From NCBI GenBank assembly GCA_949130485.1, contig OX422199.1, forward strand, positions 4,078,402-4,142,401: a stretch of 64,000 bases of DNA, read 5' to 3'. Positions 22,380 to 34,258 of the stretch are shown here, one piece after another. Numbering within the stretch: the first letter of the stretch is position 1; each line of letters opens with the position of its first letter. The position numbers were made by a program, and so were the translations under genes. A model generated the notes under the pieces. That model worked only from the letters and a program-made list of their open reading frames with translations. It was not told where the DNA came from and did not search any database. Source of the DNA: Agelas oroides. Lineage: Eukaryota > Porifera > Demospongiae > Agelasida > Agelasidae.

Positions 22380-23733
22380 AGAAACGAGAGTTGCTGTGCC
22401 ACTGGGTGTGCCAACTGATATCAGAAAGGTAGCAGTATAAGTTTCTATCATTTCCCAAAGGATCCAGAGAGGCGAACACGCTGGATTGCTGCGTGGATAG
22501 GAAGGATTGGAAACCGAACGACTACACTTGGTTGTGTAGTGCTCACTTCATAAGTGGATCAAAAAGTGATGATCCTCTATCACCTGATTTTGTACCAACA
22601 TTATTCAGTCAACTTAAAAGTCCAGTGAAAAGGAAGGCTGAAAGAGATTTAGTGAAGTATGAAAGGAGACAAGAAGTGAAAAGGAGAAGGCTAGAATGCT
22701 CTTTTAGGGACGAAGCAGCAGCAGCAGCACTCCTACAGTTGGGAGATGACACTTCGGGTGTTGATACTGGCATGGTGGAAGCTATTAAGTCATCAAGTAC
22801 AGCTTTCCTGTTCAGCAATGACAGACCTTTCAAGTGAGCAGATCATACGTCTGCAAACAGAATGCCAGCTTTTGAGAGACAAGAATTGTTGTTTAAAGGC
22901 ATCTTCAGGATGTTTGTTAACTGAAGAGTCACTTAAACATGATGATTAAATTCTATACTGGACTTCCATTCTTCAAAACATTAATGGCTGTCTTTACATA
23001 CATTTCAGCACATGTGGTTAGCGGACCACGATCTAGCATAACAAAATTTCAACAATTTATTATGGTACTAATGAAACTTCGGCTAACCAAGACATTGCAT
23101 ACTGTTTTGCCATACACCAGTCTTCTGTATCAAGAAACTTTAGAAAATGGATTGATGTTATGTACATTAGACCCTCATCAAATGGCCTGAACGTGAAGAC
23201 CTCCTTGAAGACAATGCCAATGGATTTCAAAAATACCTTCCAGAAATGTGTGATTATTATTGATTGCTTCCAGGTGTTTTGCGAGCGACCGACAAGTCTC
23301 ATGGCAAGAGCTCAGACATGGTCAAATTACAAGCAACATAATACTGTGAAATTTCTTATTGGAATTGCGCCCCAAGGTGTAGTATCTTTCATTTCCAAGG
23401 GATGGGGTGGACGCGTGTCGGATGTTCATCTAACTGAAAACTGTGGACTCCTACACCATCTTTTACCAGGGGACCTACGTAGTTCTGGCAGACAGGGGGT
23501 TTAATATTCAAGTGAGTGTGAGTATGTACTGCGCTGAAGTGAAAATTCCTCCATTTATCCGTGGAAAAAAACTTAGTAAATTTGAAGTTAACACATCACG
23601 GCAACTCTCTCGTGTTTGGATTCACGTAGAGAGGGTCATCAGAGTCATTTGGCAAAAGTACACAATACTTGAATCCAGGCTGCCAATCAATATGATTATG
23701 TGTCATGAAGAAGACTATAGTGTTATAGTGTAA
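22380..23733 (+). pseudogene. THAP-DDE transposase of the ISL2EU element, frameshifted
   Basis: Pieces in consecutive frames give: a THAP zinc finger (CCATGCAN, FPKDPERRTRW, then DRKDWKPND, WLCSAHF), a basic linker, a helix-turn-helix-like region (QDIAYCFAIHQSSVSRNF), then a DDE_Tnp_4 endonuclease core with Asp in IIDCFQVF, Asp in LADRGF and Glu in HVERVI. All three acidic residues and the C..C..C..H finger residues survive, but I count about five frame changes (near 22495, 22838, 22940, 23085, 23480) plus a stop in the finger. The transposase is therefore not translatable as it stands. Confidence 0.7.
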
Positions 23734-23871
23734 CAGTATGTTGCGCACTGTGTAATTGTTGTGAGGGTGTTGTTAGTTTAGAGTAACATTGAAGTGTATG
23801 CAACAAACAATATAATATTCAACAAACAATAAGACAAAACAATTAAATTAAATGTTTCTTTGCTCCCCTTT

Positions 23872-26182
23872 TCAGGACCTTCCTACAGTCTGGACAATAC
23901 CATTTCCCTTTCGGAATATACTGGTGATCTGAAGACAACTTGTGTGGAACCACACGATCAAGCACTGTTCATGATCACATGCAATCATCTCTCCCTCTTC
24001 TCCCTGCTTGCAGTAGCACCACACTTTTGCATGGACACCTGAGTTAGATAGTTGTGGAGATATGTCTTCAGTTTGATGTAAAACTCCACTACCTGAAGCA
24101 GAACTCACTGGTGCTTTAGAATACCACTTCCCAAGTAGTTCTGGGAGAACACCTAATTTAATAAATGATGCCACCTTCTCCAGTGTTGTAGCACTGAATT
24201 GTTCATTTTGGTATATTCTCAGCACAAATAACTCCTCTTCTCTCCAGACCACAAAGTCACAGTAAGAAGCACTGCAGAATTTGTGTCTGTATTTGATATA
24301 AGTATGCATGGTTGGTCTTCAAATTTAGTGATTCTATCATTGTGCGCCAGGAAAAAAGTTGATTCAGCAGTAGCCTCTAGAATTGACTTGTCCTTGCATG
24401 AATATGGACACTTGACTTCAACAACACCAAAACCACAACACTCACAACTGACTGTACCATCTGGAGAAGCTCCCATGAGTGGGTAAGAAGGATGCACAAC
24501 AAGTCCACAGGATCCTTTTCCCCTTGGAACATAAATTTTGAGTAGTCAAGCTTCAAATGATGGTATATACTTTTTCAAATGAACAGAGAGAAAGCTCATA
24601 ATTAACAGAAGAACTGTACATTTATAATACAAAAACTCTATCGGAAAATATATATACTTACTTAACACATCAAGTGGAAATGGCAGGAAAAAAAAACGGC
24701 AGAAAAGTGGCAGTTCATTCAGTGCTGTTCAGAAATTCTCCGGTGAGACTTTACAACTTGTTTATACTTCTTCACCATTTTCTCAAGGTCTGAACCTCCT
24801 GGTATACCCTCTAGGTATGCAAACATATAATGGCGAATCTTGCGGAAGTTTTTTGATGCTTTCGAGGGGTACCGATTCCAATGTGGGAATTCTTGCGCTA
24901 AATGAAACTGAGTGTGTTCAGTTTCTTGTTGACTGCACGAAATGCAGTGTTCACACCCCCAATACGTTTGCTTTGTGTAGAATTTCTGGTTATCTGGGTA
25001 ACAAATAGCCTTGATCAGAGATTGAGATGGTTGTGAAGGGTTTGTGCATGCAGCTGCCTTGAACCTAAGCTGTGACTCGGCCAGCTCTTTGCTGGAACCA
25101 CGTCTTAGAGCAAGCTTGAGTATTTTCTTCAATGCTTTTGCTTTGATCACATGAGATGGCAATACTGCAAAAGCACTCTTCACATTTAGCAAGGAGGTCA
25201 GAGTATGGTAATGCCATATATTCTGGCTTGAATAGGTCAGTTAGAGGCATAGGAAGTACACCCTGCTTGCAAAGTGGCATATAAGTATCAGAGAATCTGG
25301 GAACAAGTGATAGTATAGCAGGCTTACCGACCTTGGAGAGCTCATTATAGAAACAATCAAGTTCATATGCAGTGGGCTCCTGAGCCTCATCTCTTGCAAT
25401 TGTTGAGCTCAAATCCTTTCCAGTAGAAACTGGTTCTGAATCGCAAGTCTTCATTCTTTTTTGCCTGGGAGTAGAAAAGTCAATTTCTGATATTGGTGCA
25501 TATGGCACACTACGAAAAGATGGTGGTAGCCATGAGCAAGGTAAGGATGCACATGATCAGTGCTCGTGATAACGTCTGGTCATGTCTTCGGGATGTTATC
25601 GGGAGCACTGCATGATAGTCTCTTCTTCATTTGTGTGTTAGCCTCGAGTGTGAAGAGGAGCGCAGCAATGTGAAAACAAGCTTCTCCAAGTCCTGCCATG
25701 CAGGTACAGTGAGCACACAACACAGTTCCAACTTTCTCCACTGCAATCCAAGGCTTAAGAGGTGTTGCTGAAATTCTCTGAGAATGTTTCACATGAGCAA
25801 GGGCTAAGAAAGTTCCTGGGCGAGATACTAGGGAAACAACTGAGACATTACTAACCCAGCCATTAACCGAAAAACTATATGCATCCAGGCTTTTGTATGC
25901 TTTGAGTTGGTCTTGCATATAGAGACTAGGAGTAGTTACTAGGTAGTTAAATATATCTGGGTACTCGACCTCAGGCCACTGCTGCCAATCTGTCACAGCG
26001 ATCTGTCTTGTTATGATGCAGGGATCGTCAACATGGCCCAGCATAGCTAGTTTTTCTCTGTACCGAGCCTTTGCCTCATCATCTAGTTCTCGATAGTATG
26101 TAGAGCATGTCTTCTCTTTCAAATCAACTATTGGTTGTTGTTGCGCCAGGTACTCAGCTCTAATCAATTCTGTGCCACTCAA
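23872..26182 (-). pseudogene. SWIM - YqaJ nuclease - PHD finger protein of the ISL2EU element, frameshifted
   Basis: Read on the minus strand: 26182-25580 ends with a SWIM-type zinc finger (HCTCMAGLGEACFHIAALLF); 25508-25065 is a linker; 25192-24719 is a Cys-rich N-terminal nuclease region (YWGCEHCISC); 24497-24219 is the YqaJ/lambda-exonuclease-like core (ASPDG and VEVKCPYS, the metal-binding Asp and Glu-x-Lys); 24309-23872 ends with a PHD finger (WCYCKQGE, ACDHEQC, WFHTSC). The blocks change frame at each junction. A recombination-type nuclease is the known second protein of this superfamily. The PHD and SWIM additions are directly visible here. No ATG is found at the upstream end. Confidence 0.7.
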
Positions 26183-26736
26183 TTTTCACACATTCTTGCC
26201 ACTCAAGATGGCGCCCTAGTAACAGTTGCTAAGTTTTGGTGACGTAGTCGCAAGGTGAAGGGCAATGCTGGGCTACTGCCAGAGTGCGGCGACGGCAACC
26301 GTAGCGAAGACAGTTCAAGCTTAAGCATGCACGGCACCTTACTTCTTGTTTGTCACAGCAGCTACAGAACGACACAGCATCAACGGCAGGCTGCTCGCAG
26401 ACAGTACAAAATGACACACGGGCTTGAGATTGCTTCAGGTAAGGGTCGTGCATAAACGGCAATCATAAACACTAGTGATTCAGCTCATGATTTCAGCGTG
26501 AAGCTTAGTCTATTCAAGTGTAGACATAGTAGCTGCTTGCTCAGGCTCGCCCCCACAATGATCTACATTTTCTATATATATATATGGGTATTATGTATTT
26601 ATCCACCGAATTTTGTACTTTTTTTATAGCTATTACATCAAAATTTTATATGACGTCATTTACGTAGAGTCTCTTTTTGCCGCGTGCTTCCCGCGAATGT
26701 GAGTTTTTTCAAGTCGAGTTTTGTTGCTTTGGAACG

Positions 26737-27300
26737 ATGCCACCGAAGACAAAAAGGCAAAGGAGACTTGAGGAAAGTCTTGAGAAGGCAAGTGAGTCAA
26801 AACGGATCCATGAGGATGCCATAGGAAGCTCCAGCGGCATCGTATCTACCGAACACGGCGAGGTAAGCTAGTCTCGTCCCCAGACCCTTCGTGCCACGCC
26901 CCATCGGAAAATTGGAGAGGGAAAAAAGGAAGGAGGGTCTGGTAAACGGGCATACTACTTCATGCAGCTGTGTTACGCTTGTTTGCCATACGCTTTTGAC
27001 AACATGAGAGGCAAAGAAGGATCGATTGTTATATGTGTATCACCCCTACGTCGTTGACGGTCAATCAGACACCAAGTTTGTCCCAAGAGGAATGTCAGCA
27101 CAGTTTGTAGGTGAAGCGCAGTGCGATCCCCAGGCCGTGGAAAGCGTTCGTGAAGGCAAGGCGCAGTTACTATTCATAAGCCCAGAATCACTTTTGTCGA
27201 ATCCCAGCTGGCGAGACATGCTTCGCACTGCATGGTATGGATGTAATCTCCTTTCTTTCTCCTTGCGTCTGCTTCAAGGGTTGACTCAGCTTGCCGTTTA
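26737..27300 (+). pseudogene. RecQ-like helicase remnant
   Basis: A first exon (26737-26862, MPPKTKRQRRLEESLEKASE, donor GAG/GTAAGC) is followed by helicase fragments: CYACLPYAFDNMRGKEGSIV with ICVSPL (about 26968-27045), then after a stop/frame change KFVPRGMSAQFVGEAQCD and LLFISPESLLSNPSWRDM (27077-27225). These match the Ia to III part of a RecQ-type helicase. The Walker A motif and everything after motif III are missing. It lies between the ISL2EU end and the point where the DIRS gag resumes. Confidence 0.5.
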
Positions 27301-27617
27301 GCTGCCTGGGACTTGGAAACTCTCTTTGTTACTGATTACAGTAATTATAAAAATGTTCTGATAGAAACATAGATCTCAATGACAGCTTTCTGTAGATCCC
27401 AATTAAGATGTTTTTTGGTTAAATTTTAACCCTTGGCCACAACATAGGCAAAATAAGAAAATAGCCAAAACAGAAGCAAAATTGATGACGTCAATGTTAC
27501 TATGGTAATGATCAATTAAATTGTGAGCGTTAGAGATACTGTTTATATTCTGAAGTCTTGCATTCATCTGGTGACTATAAAGGAAGTTACAATCAATAAC
27601 ATACTTTGTACAAAATT

Positions 27618-29433
27618 GGAAGTTGGTGTGATTGATGCCACTAAGGCAGCAGTAGCATTAATTGGCAATGCCAATGCCAAAATTTCTCACCTGAGGCGAC
27701 AAAAGGTCATTTCTCAGGTCAATAAGGCACTCGTGCCCATTGTGGAGGATGATTTTAACTTTCAAGACTGAGCACCCGCCCTTTTTGGCACAGAGTTTGC
27801 CAAGAAGTCTGAAGACTTGGTGGACCAAGTCAAAGCAATGCAGGTCCCCTTGACTTCTCGGAGGGAGCAAAAACCCTTTTTTCGAGGAGGCCCCCCCACC
27901 AGGCAGGGGGGATATAGCCTGAAGTACGGGAGGGGTGGAGGTCTCTCCAACTACACTCAAAAGAGGATTTCGGGACAGGCAGTTCTTCCACAAGAAGATC
28001 CTCCAACCAGGACCTGCCAGCAGACCAGCTCAGATCGGAAACAAGCCCTAGGGAAGAACTCACATGCAAGATTACCTGTGGTGAGTTGCCCAATAGAAAA
28101 TCATACACACCCTGAAGGAGATACTAAAGCCCGGAGATTGGGCAGCAAAAGTCGACCTGAAGGATGCCTTTTTCACCATTCCCATTCATGTAGCCCACAG
28201 AAAGTATCTCCGGTTCACGTTCCAGGGGAAGGTGTACGAATCAACTGCCTCCCCTTCGGTCTCTCATCAGCACCATGGGTTTTTACCAAGACCCTAAAAC
28301 CAGTTATAGCGCTCTTACGGGAGCTGGGAGTGCGGCTGATAGTGTACATCGACGACATACTCATACTGGCGGAGTCCAGGGAAGAGTTAGAGAGCCTTGA
28401 CATACCTGCTGGAATGCGTGGGTTACATGATCAACTGGAAAAAGTCAATCACAAACCCGGCACAGATTCTGGAGTTCCTAGGTCTGATAGTGGACACTCT
28501 GTCCATGGAGCTGAGACTCCCATTTGACAAGTTGAAAAAGATCCGTGTGGAGTCACGCAAACTTGCAAGGGAACAGACTACCTCTGCCCGTTCCTTAGCA
28601 CACCTGCTGGGGAAGATGAATGCAACAACTCCTGTCATTCCTCCAGCTCCTACATGTGTAGCTCTATTCTGCAGACACCTGCAGATGAGTCTCACCCAGG
28701 CATTGGAAGAGGGCTCTCAATCCCACGAGACACCTGTCACCCTTTCCCCAGAGGGGAGAGAGGAACTGACGTGGTGGGACAAACACATGTCGAGATGGAA
28801 TGGGAAATCACTAGTAAAGACAAAGATCAACATGGGATGGGGTGCAACCAGCTCTCAACGAAGGACTGGAGGTCCTAGGTCGGCCGAGGACGGCAAAATG
28901 TACATCAACTGCCTGGAGCTGCTTGCAGCTACTTTCGCAGTCAAGACATTTGTGAAGAAGCTCACTCAAGTTTCAGTGCTGTTACGCATAGACAATACAA
29001 GCATATATAAACAATATGGGGGGAACAGTCTCTGCAGAGCTGGTAGCTCTGGCTCGGAGCCTCTGGATGTGGTGCCTGGAGAGGAACATACACATCACCG
29101 CCCAGTATCTCCCTGGGGTTCAGAATACCATAGCCGATGCAGAGTCTCGGACAATAGTGGATCGTTCGATTGGAAATTGAATCTGAAATTATACCGGAGG
29201 ATAGATCACCTCTTCAGTCCAATAGAAGTGGATCTATTTCCTCCAGACTGACAGCTCAGTGCCCAGTCTATTTCAGCTGGCGACCAGATCCCTATGCAGC
29301 AGCGACGGACACCTTTCTGCAGGACTGGTCACAGGGGATAAGCTTTGCGAATCCCCCTTGGGGTCTGATAGGTCGCGTATTATCGCAAGCCCGATCTCAA
29401 AATGCCGACCTGGTCCTTCTGGCACCAGTGTAG
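27618..29433 (+). pseudogene. DIRS gag C-terminus and RT/RNase H
   Basis: The gag tail (27618-27771) is followed by a Gly/Arg-rich linker (FFRGGPPTRQGG). RT motifs then follow: VDLKDAFFTIPIHVAHRKY, CLPFGLSSAPWVF, VYIDDILILAES (YIDD active site), then INWKKSITNPAQ and the RNase H region (MYINCLELLAATFAVK, LLRIDNTS). A further conserved DIRS-type block (FSWRPDPYAAATD, FANPPWGLIGRVL) ends near 29433. Single-base shifts near 28235 and 28398 and a shift near 29020 break the frame. Confidence 0.75.
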
Positions 29434-29539
29434 AAGTCTCAGCCATGGTACCCGGTCCTTCCGGGAATGCTGGTGGATTACCCACGTCTACTACCAAGGG
29501 ACTCCCAGGTGATGATCAACCCAGATCCGTCAATCCTAA

Positions 29540-30523
29540 CACCGCAACTGGCCGTGTGGCGTATCTCCGGGATAGATACCGAAGCAATCAGCTTTCGGAG
29601 GAAGCTGTGGAGCTCATGCTCAACTCCTGGAGAACAAAGACTAACAAGTCTTACGCCTCACTGTTTAGGAAATGGCATTGCTGGTGTGATCAACAAGGTT
29701 TTGATCCCGTTTCAGGACCTATAACCAGTGTAGTTAACTTTCTTGCTTCTATCCACAAGGAGAGGTACGTACCAATATAACTCGGTTAACGCTTATCGCT
29801 CTGCCATCTCATCGGTGCATGAGAAAGGTGATGGTCATGACGTTGGTAAACACCCCCTTGTTGTGCGGATGCTCAAGGGAATCTACCATGACCGACCTCC
29901 ACTACCTCATCACACCTGTACATGGAATGTACAAATGGTGCTTAATTCCCTGGATTCCTTGGGAGACAATGATACATTGTCTCTAAAGCAGTTGACTTGG
30001 AAAGTCACCATGCTGCTGGCTTTGACGAGACCATCACAATCCACTGATCTATCCTTGTTAGATATTGCGGCCAGGCAGCATACACCTGATGGAGTGACCT
30101 AGTTGCCTTGCTAAACAATCTCGGCAAGGCAAGCCTATTTCTGAGTTTTTCTTCCCTATCTTCACGACTAACTTTCGGTTGTGTCGACGATCCAGTCAGC
30201 ACTCTTAGGGGATATGAGGAGAGGACGGAGAGCCTCAGAAACGGACTATTTTTAGCCCTCATTAAGCGCATAAGTCGGTGACTTCCTGCACGGTGGCACG
30301 ATGGTTAAAAGCACTGTTACAGGCTGCAGGCATGGATACGTCCATCTTCAGTGCCCACTCGGTTCGTGGGGCGTCCTCTTCTAAAGCTGCAAACATGGGT
30401 ACTACAACTAATGATATCCTAAAGGCAGCAAACTGGAGTACAGAATCGGTATTTCAAAAGTTCTACTACAAGCCAACAATCAGTGCATCTTATGGCAGAG
30501 CAGTGCTCTCAACTGATAATTAG
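29540..30523 (+). pseudogene. DIRS tyrosine recombinase, frameshifted
   Basis: The N-terminal SAM-like core-binding part (TNKSYASLFRKWHCWC, VVNFLASIHKERY) shifts frame at about 29770 to NSVNAYRSAISSVHEK. The catalytic part keeps the first Arg (ALTRPSQSTDL), the HxxR box (SAHSVRGASSSKAANMG) and the final Tyr (VFQKFYYKP). A stop and shift separate 30102 from 30278. In DIRS elements this enzyme replaces the integrase. It ends exactly where the internal complementary region starts. Confidence 0.8.
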
Positions 30524-30943
30524 CTAACAAACAACACCGTTGATATGTGAGACTGAGCCTTCTGAAGTATAATTCTTGAATGGCTCAGACCACAAAGTGG
30601 TTGCATGCTATTCGAGATTATATGAGGAAGGTGAGGTCGATCACATCAACGGTCCCACCCACCCAACACTGTGTGGGGTAGTATATATGTATACATGTGC
30701 ATATTCCTCTTTTCTATGTTTTCAGTGTCTCCTTCAATTGGACCTATCAATCACAACAGTCAGGAGCTAATCAAAGGCCGAAGTGGAGCATGCGCAGTGT
30801 GTTTTTATTATGGATCTGACCACACCTAATTGGCATGGTTACCTTGAAGCTTAATATTTAACTGTTTTGAGCTAGAAAGCAGGCCAAACACTATTGATAT
30901 GATCGACTTCACCTTTCTCGCATAATCTCAAATAGCATGCAAC

Positions 30944-31473
30944 TAGCCTCGTTCCCAAGGGTAGACACGACTTAATTACGCGGCGGTGGACTAAGCCGGG
31001 CGCCCACGCACATTCAAGCACCAGCGTTTTAAAGACTACTACCGTCTTCTTTTCAGGTAAATATGGCTTCAGTGTGTTACCTTCATCTTCGCAGTCAGCA
31101 ATATATAGTTGTCCACGTAGAACTAGTCGATTTCTTGAGTCAGTGGTGACAACTTGAACAACAATGACGCTAACTTACAACACACAACAAATCACGAAGT
31201 TTCTCCCGTCTGGTGCCGTGTCTGACACCCTGAGAATCTACTACACCCGTCTATCTTGAGATTTACAGCTGCTGTAGGCAGCGGTTTTTGTGTCATCGTC
31301 AGCTACGCGTGTACTGCCTCAATCACGAGCTCCAAATGACGTGGGCGGGATTCCGTGAGTGCCCACGCGCAATTAAGTCATGTCTACCTCGCGTCTACTC
31401 TTGACGTCACACACGTGATAAAATGTACCAGGCTCTCCCCCTCCTTAACGGGGAGAGCCTGGGAACAAGGCTA
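30944..31473. mobile_element. 530-bp MITE with TAGCCTCGTTCCCA-type ends and 9-bp TSD
   Basis: The ends are TAGCCTCGTTCCCAAGG and, inverted, TAGCCTTGTTCCCAGG, followed inward by a second matching block (TAGACAYGACTTAATTRCGCG, inverted at about 31362-31385). It is flanked by GCATGCAAC on both sides (30935-30943, 31474-31482). The DIRS internal complementary region confirms the uninterrupted target, so the insertion is certain. Shorter copies with the same ends occur at 48247-48299 and at the window's right edge (63,978). The TSD length suggests a Mutator-like family. Confidence 0.85.
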
Positions 31474-31984
31474 GCATGCAACCACTTTGTGGCCTGAGCC
31501 ATTCAAGAATTAGTCTAATGTTGCATTGTTAATTTGTAATAACTTGTAAAGCTATTTGAGTTTCTTTGGTGCAATATTAAGTAGAGACAATGAGATTTGA
31601 CTTGCTGTAACCCCAGTGGCTGTTTTTGAGGATGGCGGGTCATAGCAGCCTTAGCAGCTGTTCACTCCGACATTACATTTTTGTTAATACCCCTAGTGTT
31701 TTTGGGGGTAGTGTGTATGGTGAGGTAGCTAGCCTCATTGGCTGTAAACCATTTGTATTAAGAAACCACTAGACTTATTGGCCCTATTACAAATGGTGGA
31801 CATCCAGGGTCTTTTGGAGTAGCTTCTGTGGCTATGCATACCTTGCTGTGGTTAGCCACAATAGGAGTTCAGTAACTGTGGACCTCTGGGATCCTTGTAT
31901 GCAACAGCCTCAGTGGCCTTGGACCTGCAACCGCAATTTTATTATTAAGCCTCAGTGGCTGTAGACCTGCAAAGTACAATTTTG

Positions 31985-33600
31985 CTGAGTCTCAATGGCA
32001 AGTTTGAAGGGGACAGATGTCTCCATATTTTCTGAGCACATGGAAATTCTTCCAGTGTCAGTCACTTCGAATGAACGACTAAGGGAAACGCTTGAGGAAC
32101 TGGTCCAGCAGGACATCCTAGCACTAGTCACACAGCCTACAGAATAGATCAGCTCAATGGTAATAGTGCCCAAGATGGATGGGAATTAAGCTACAAATAT
32201 ACCTTGATCCGAAGGATCTAAATCGAACAATCCAACGTGAGCATTATCCACTGCCCACCATTGATGAGATCGCACATCTCCACAGAGCTCAGGTGTTTAC
32301 TGTCCTGGATGTCGGCATGTTCCTTTGGATGAAGTGTCGTCACTTCTCACAACGTTCAACACACCTTTTGGTCGACACCGATGGAAGCGGATGCTGTTTG
32401 GAATCAGCTCCGCCCCAGAAGTCTTCCAACATCGCATGCACGAGGTAGTTGAAGGTCTCCAGGAAATTGGAAGTAGTTGCTGACGATTTTGTGGCAATTG
32501 GATTTGGGGAAACACTTGAACGGGCTACCCGCATTCACAATGACCATTTGGAGGCATTCCTACAACGTTGTGATGAGAAAAACGTCAGTTGAATGACATG
32601 AAGATCGAGCTCAGGATGCAAGAAGTGCCATTCATTGGTCACATAGCAACTGCTGATGGCCTGTGTATGGAACCACACAAAGTACAAGCAATTATGGAGA
32701 TGCCACAGGCTGATGATGTTGCAGCCATCCAGTGCTTGTTAGGCCTTGCCCAGTATCTCAGCAAGTTCATGCCTCATCTATCTGACATAACAAAACCAGT
32801 GGGAGAGCTAACACAGAAAGACACCGAATGGACAGCAGGCCCAGCACAACAGAATGCATTGGAAACCATGAAGAAGGCCGTCTCAAGTACACCTGTTCTC
32901 CAGTACTACAATCTGCAGGAGGAGGCCACCTTGCAGTGCGATGCCTCTCAATCTGGTTCCTGCAGCCATGCGTAAGAAGATGATGGCCGTGGCACATGCG
33001 CCACACATTGGCATTGAAGGATGCATTCGACGAGCTCGGGAAACTATTTTGGCCCAGAATGTCTTCAGAGTTGAAAGAGTACATTGTAAAATATGATGAT
33101 TTTATGGCCCATCGCACTACACAAGGGAAAGAGCCCATAGTGCAACACGAATTTGCAGCACGCCCATGGTCAAAGGTGGGCAATGATCTCTGTGAGCTCC
33201 AGGGACATACTCTACTTGTTGTGTGTGATTACTACAGCAACTTTATCAAGGTGGAGAATATAACCAAACCCAATGCAACAAGTATTTGTAAGGCTCTCAA
33301 GGCAATGTTTGCCAGATACGGTGCACCTGATGTTCTAATGTCAGATAATGGTCCACAAATTGCATCGGCAGAGTTTGCATCATTTGCCAAGAAGTGGGGC
33401 TTTGAACATGTCACGTCCTCACCAGGTTATCCACAGTCAAATGGAAAGGCTGAAAACACTGTGAAAACGGTGAAGCGATTGTTAACAAAGTGCTGAGAGT
33501 CCGGGCAGTCCGAGTTCCTTGCTCTCACGGATTGGAGAAACACACCAACCGAAGTATTGGGTACCAGTCCAGCAGAGAGGTTTCTCGGTCGTTGATGTAA
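31985..33600 (+). pseudogene. Ty3/gypsy pol remnant (RT, RNase H start, integrase)
   Basis: Fragments in order: LEELVQQDILALVTQP with a stop, an RT block (YLDPKDLNRTIQREHYPLP, QVFTVLDV), a further RT block around the frame-shifted active site (VADDFVAIGFG), LNDMKIELRMQEVPFIGHIA and YLSKFMPHLSDITKP (thumb/connection), ATLQCDASQSG (start of RNase H), then the integrase core (GNDLCELQGHTLLVVCDYYS, LMSDNGPQIAS, GYPQSNGKAENTVKTVK). A large part between RNase H and the integrase core is lost and there are several stops. The 136-bp LTR at 34259 is probably its 3' LTR. Confidence 0.7.
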
Positions 33601-34258
33601 GACCCTGGGTGTTGGTCCATTACTGGGTAGTGTTGGAATGAGTGCTGCCTTCTCACTTGTGTTGTTCTGTGGTTGTGGGAGATCATCAACGTCTGGAGGA
33701 GTTGGCATCGGTTGTTCATCTGATTGTATCAGTTGCCTGTGATTTCGAACGAATGTGCTCTCTCCCACTTTAACACCATAGTTCCGGGGACCAACTCACC
33801 CTGTGCAGACACCCTGACTCCAACTCTTCTGCCCAGGTAAACGCATTCGCACTGTTTCTGCTACTGCAATCGGCTTCAACTGCTTAACATGTCGATTTTA
33901 GTGATACTGCTGATGCTGCTCTTGTCTGTTGATAGCTTGTCTATCTTCCTCTGTTGGGTAATCAGGCTGCAATAGTGATCCAGTGATGGACAGGAATGCC
34001 AATCTTGCAGAGTCGTCTTCCAGTCCCCCTGTCAATCCACCATGCCCGGATCTCGTAGATCGACACGAAATCGAAAACCACCAGACTGGATCACTAACTA
34101 TGTACCGACCTGAACTTCCATTACTCATGTAAGCTCTTGAATGTCATTAAGGTTGTATCATACTGGTTGTTTACTTGTGCTATCATTTAATTGCACTTAT
34201 CAGCATAAGTATGGTGTATATATATATATTTTCTTTTGTTTGTTTGTAAGAAGGGAGA

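Larger units (their letters stand above)
22158..26554. mobile_element. ISL2EU (IS4EU)-type DNA transposon, decayed
   Basis: The termini GGGGTAAGCCTGAGC (left) and, inverted, GGGGCGAGCCTGAGC (right) agree at most positions. It carries the two-gene set of ISL2EU elements: a THAP-finger DDE transposase on + and a YqaJ-type nuclease gene on minus, converging near 23.8 kb. It lies inside the DIRS gag. Internally deleted relatives occur at 51106-51631 and about 45893-46153. The TSD is not clear. Confidence 0.75.
21086..31511 (+). mobile_element. DIRS retrotransposon with complete termini, carrying nested insertions
   Basis: Left and right inverted terminal repeats (about 21111-21238 and 30777-30901, inverted) read ATATCAACGGTGTTTGGCC... 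on one side and the complement on the other. An internal complementary region at about 30523-30655 contains, fused, the complements of the extreme left end (21086-21120) and the extreme right end (30895-31511 minus the MITE), the diagnostic DIRS layout. Between them are gag, RT/RNase H and a tyrosine recombinase. Nested in it are an ISL2EU transposon (22158-26554), a RecQ-bearing stretch (about 26555-27600) and a 530-bp MITE (30944-31473). Frameshifts show it is inactive. Confidence 0.85.

Noticed and set aside
26229..26462. Cys-rich minus-strand ORF at the right end of the ISL2EU element
   Set aside because: May be the upstream part of the nuclease gene, but the same bases carry a + strand CAG/GTAAGG donor conserved in the deletion derivative, and no zinc-finger pattern is convincing. 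Left unassigned.
29259..29440. A DNA adenine methyltransferase domain in the DIRS element (FANPPWG)
   Set aside because: The NPPW motif is suggestive, but the surrounding block is found in DIRS-type elements generally and I cannot see the other methylase motifs.
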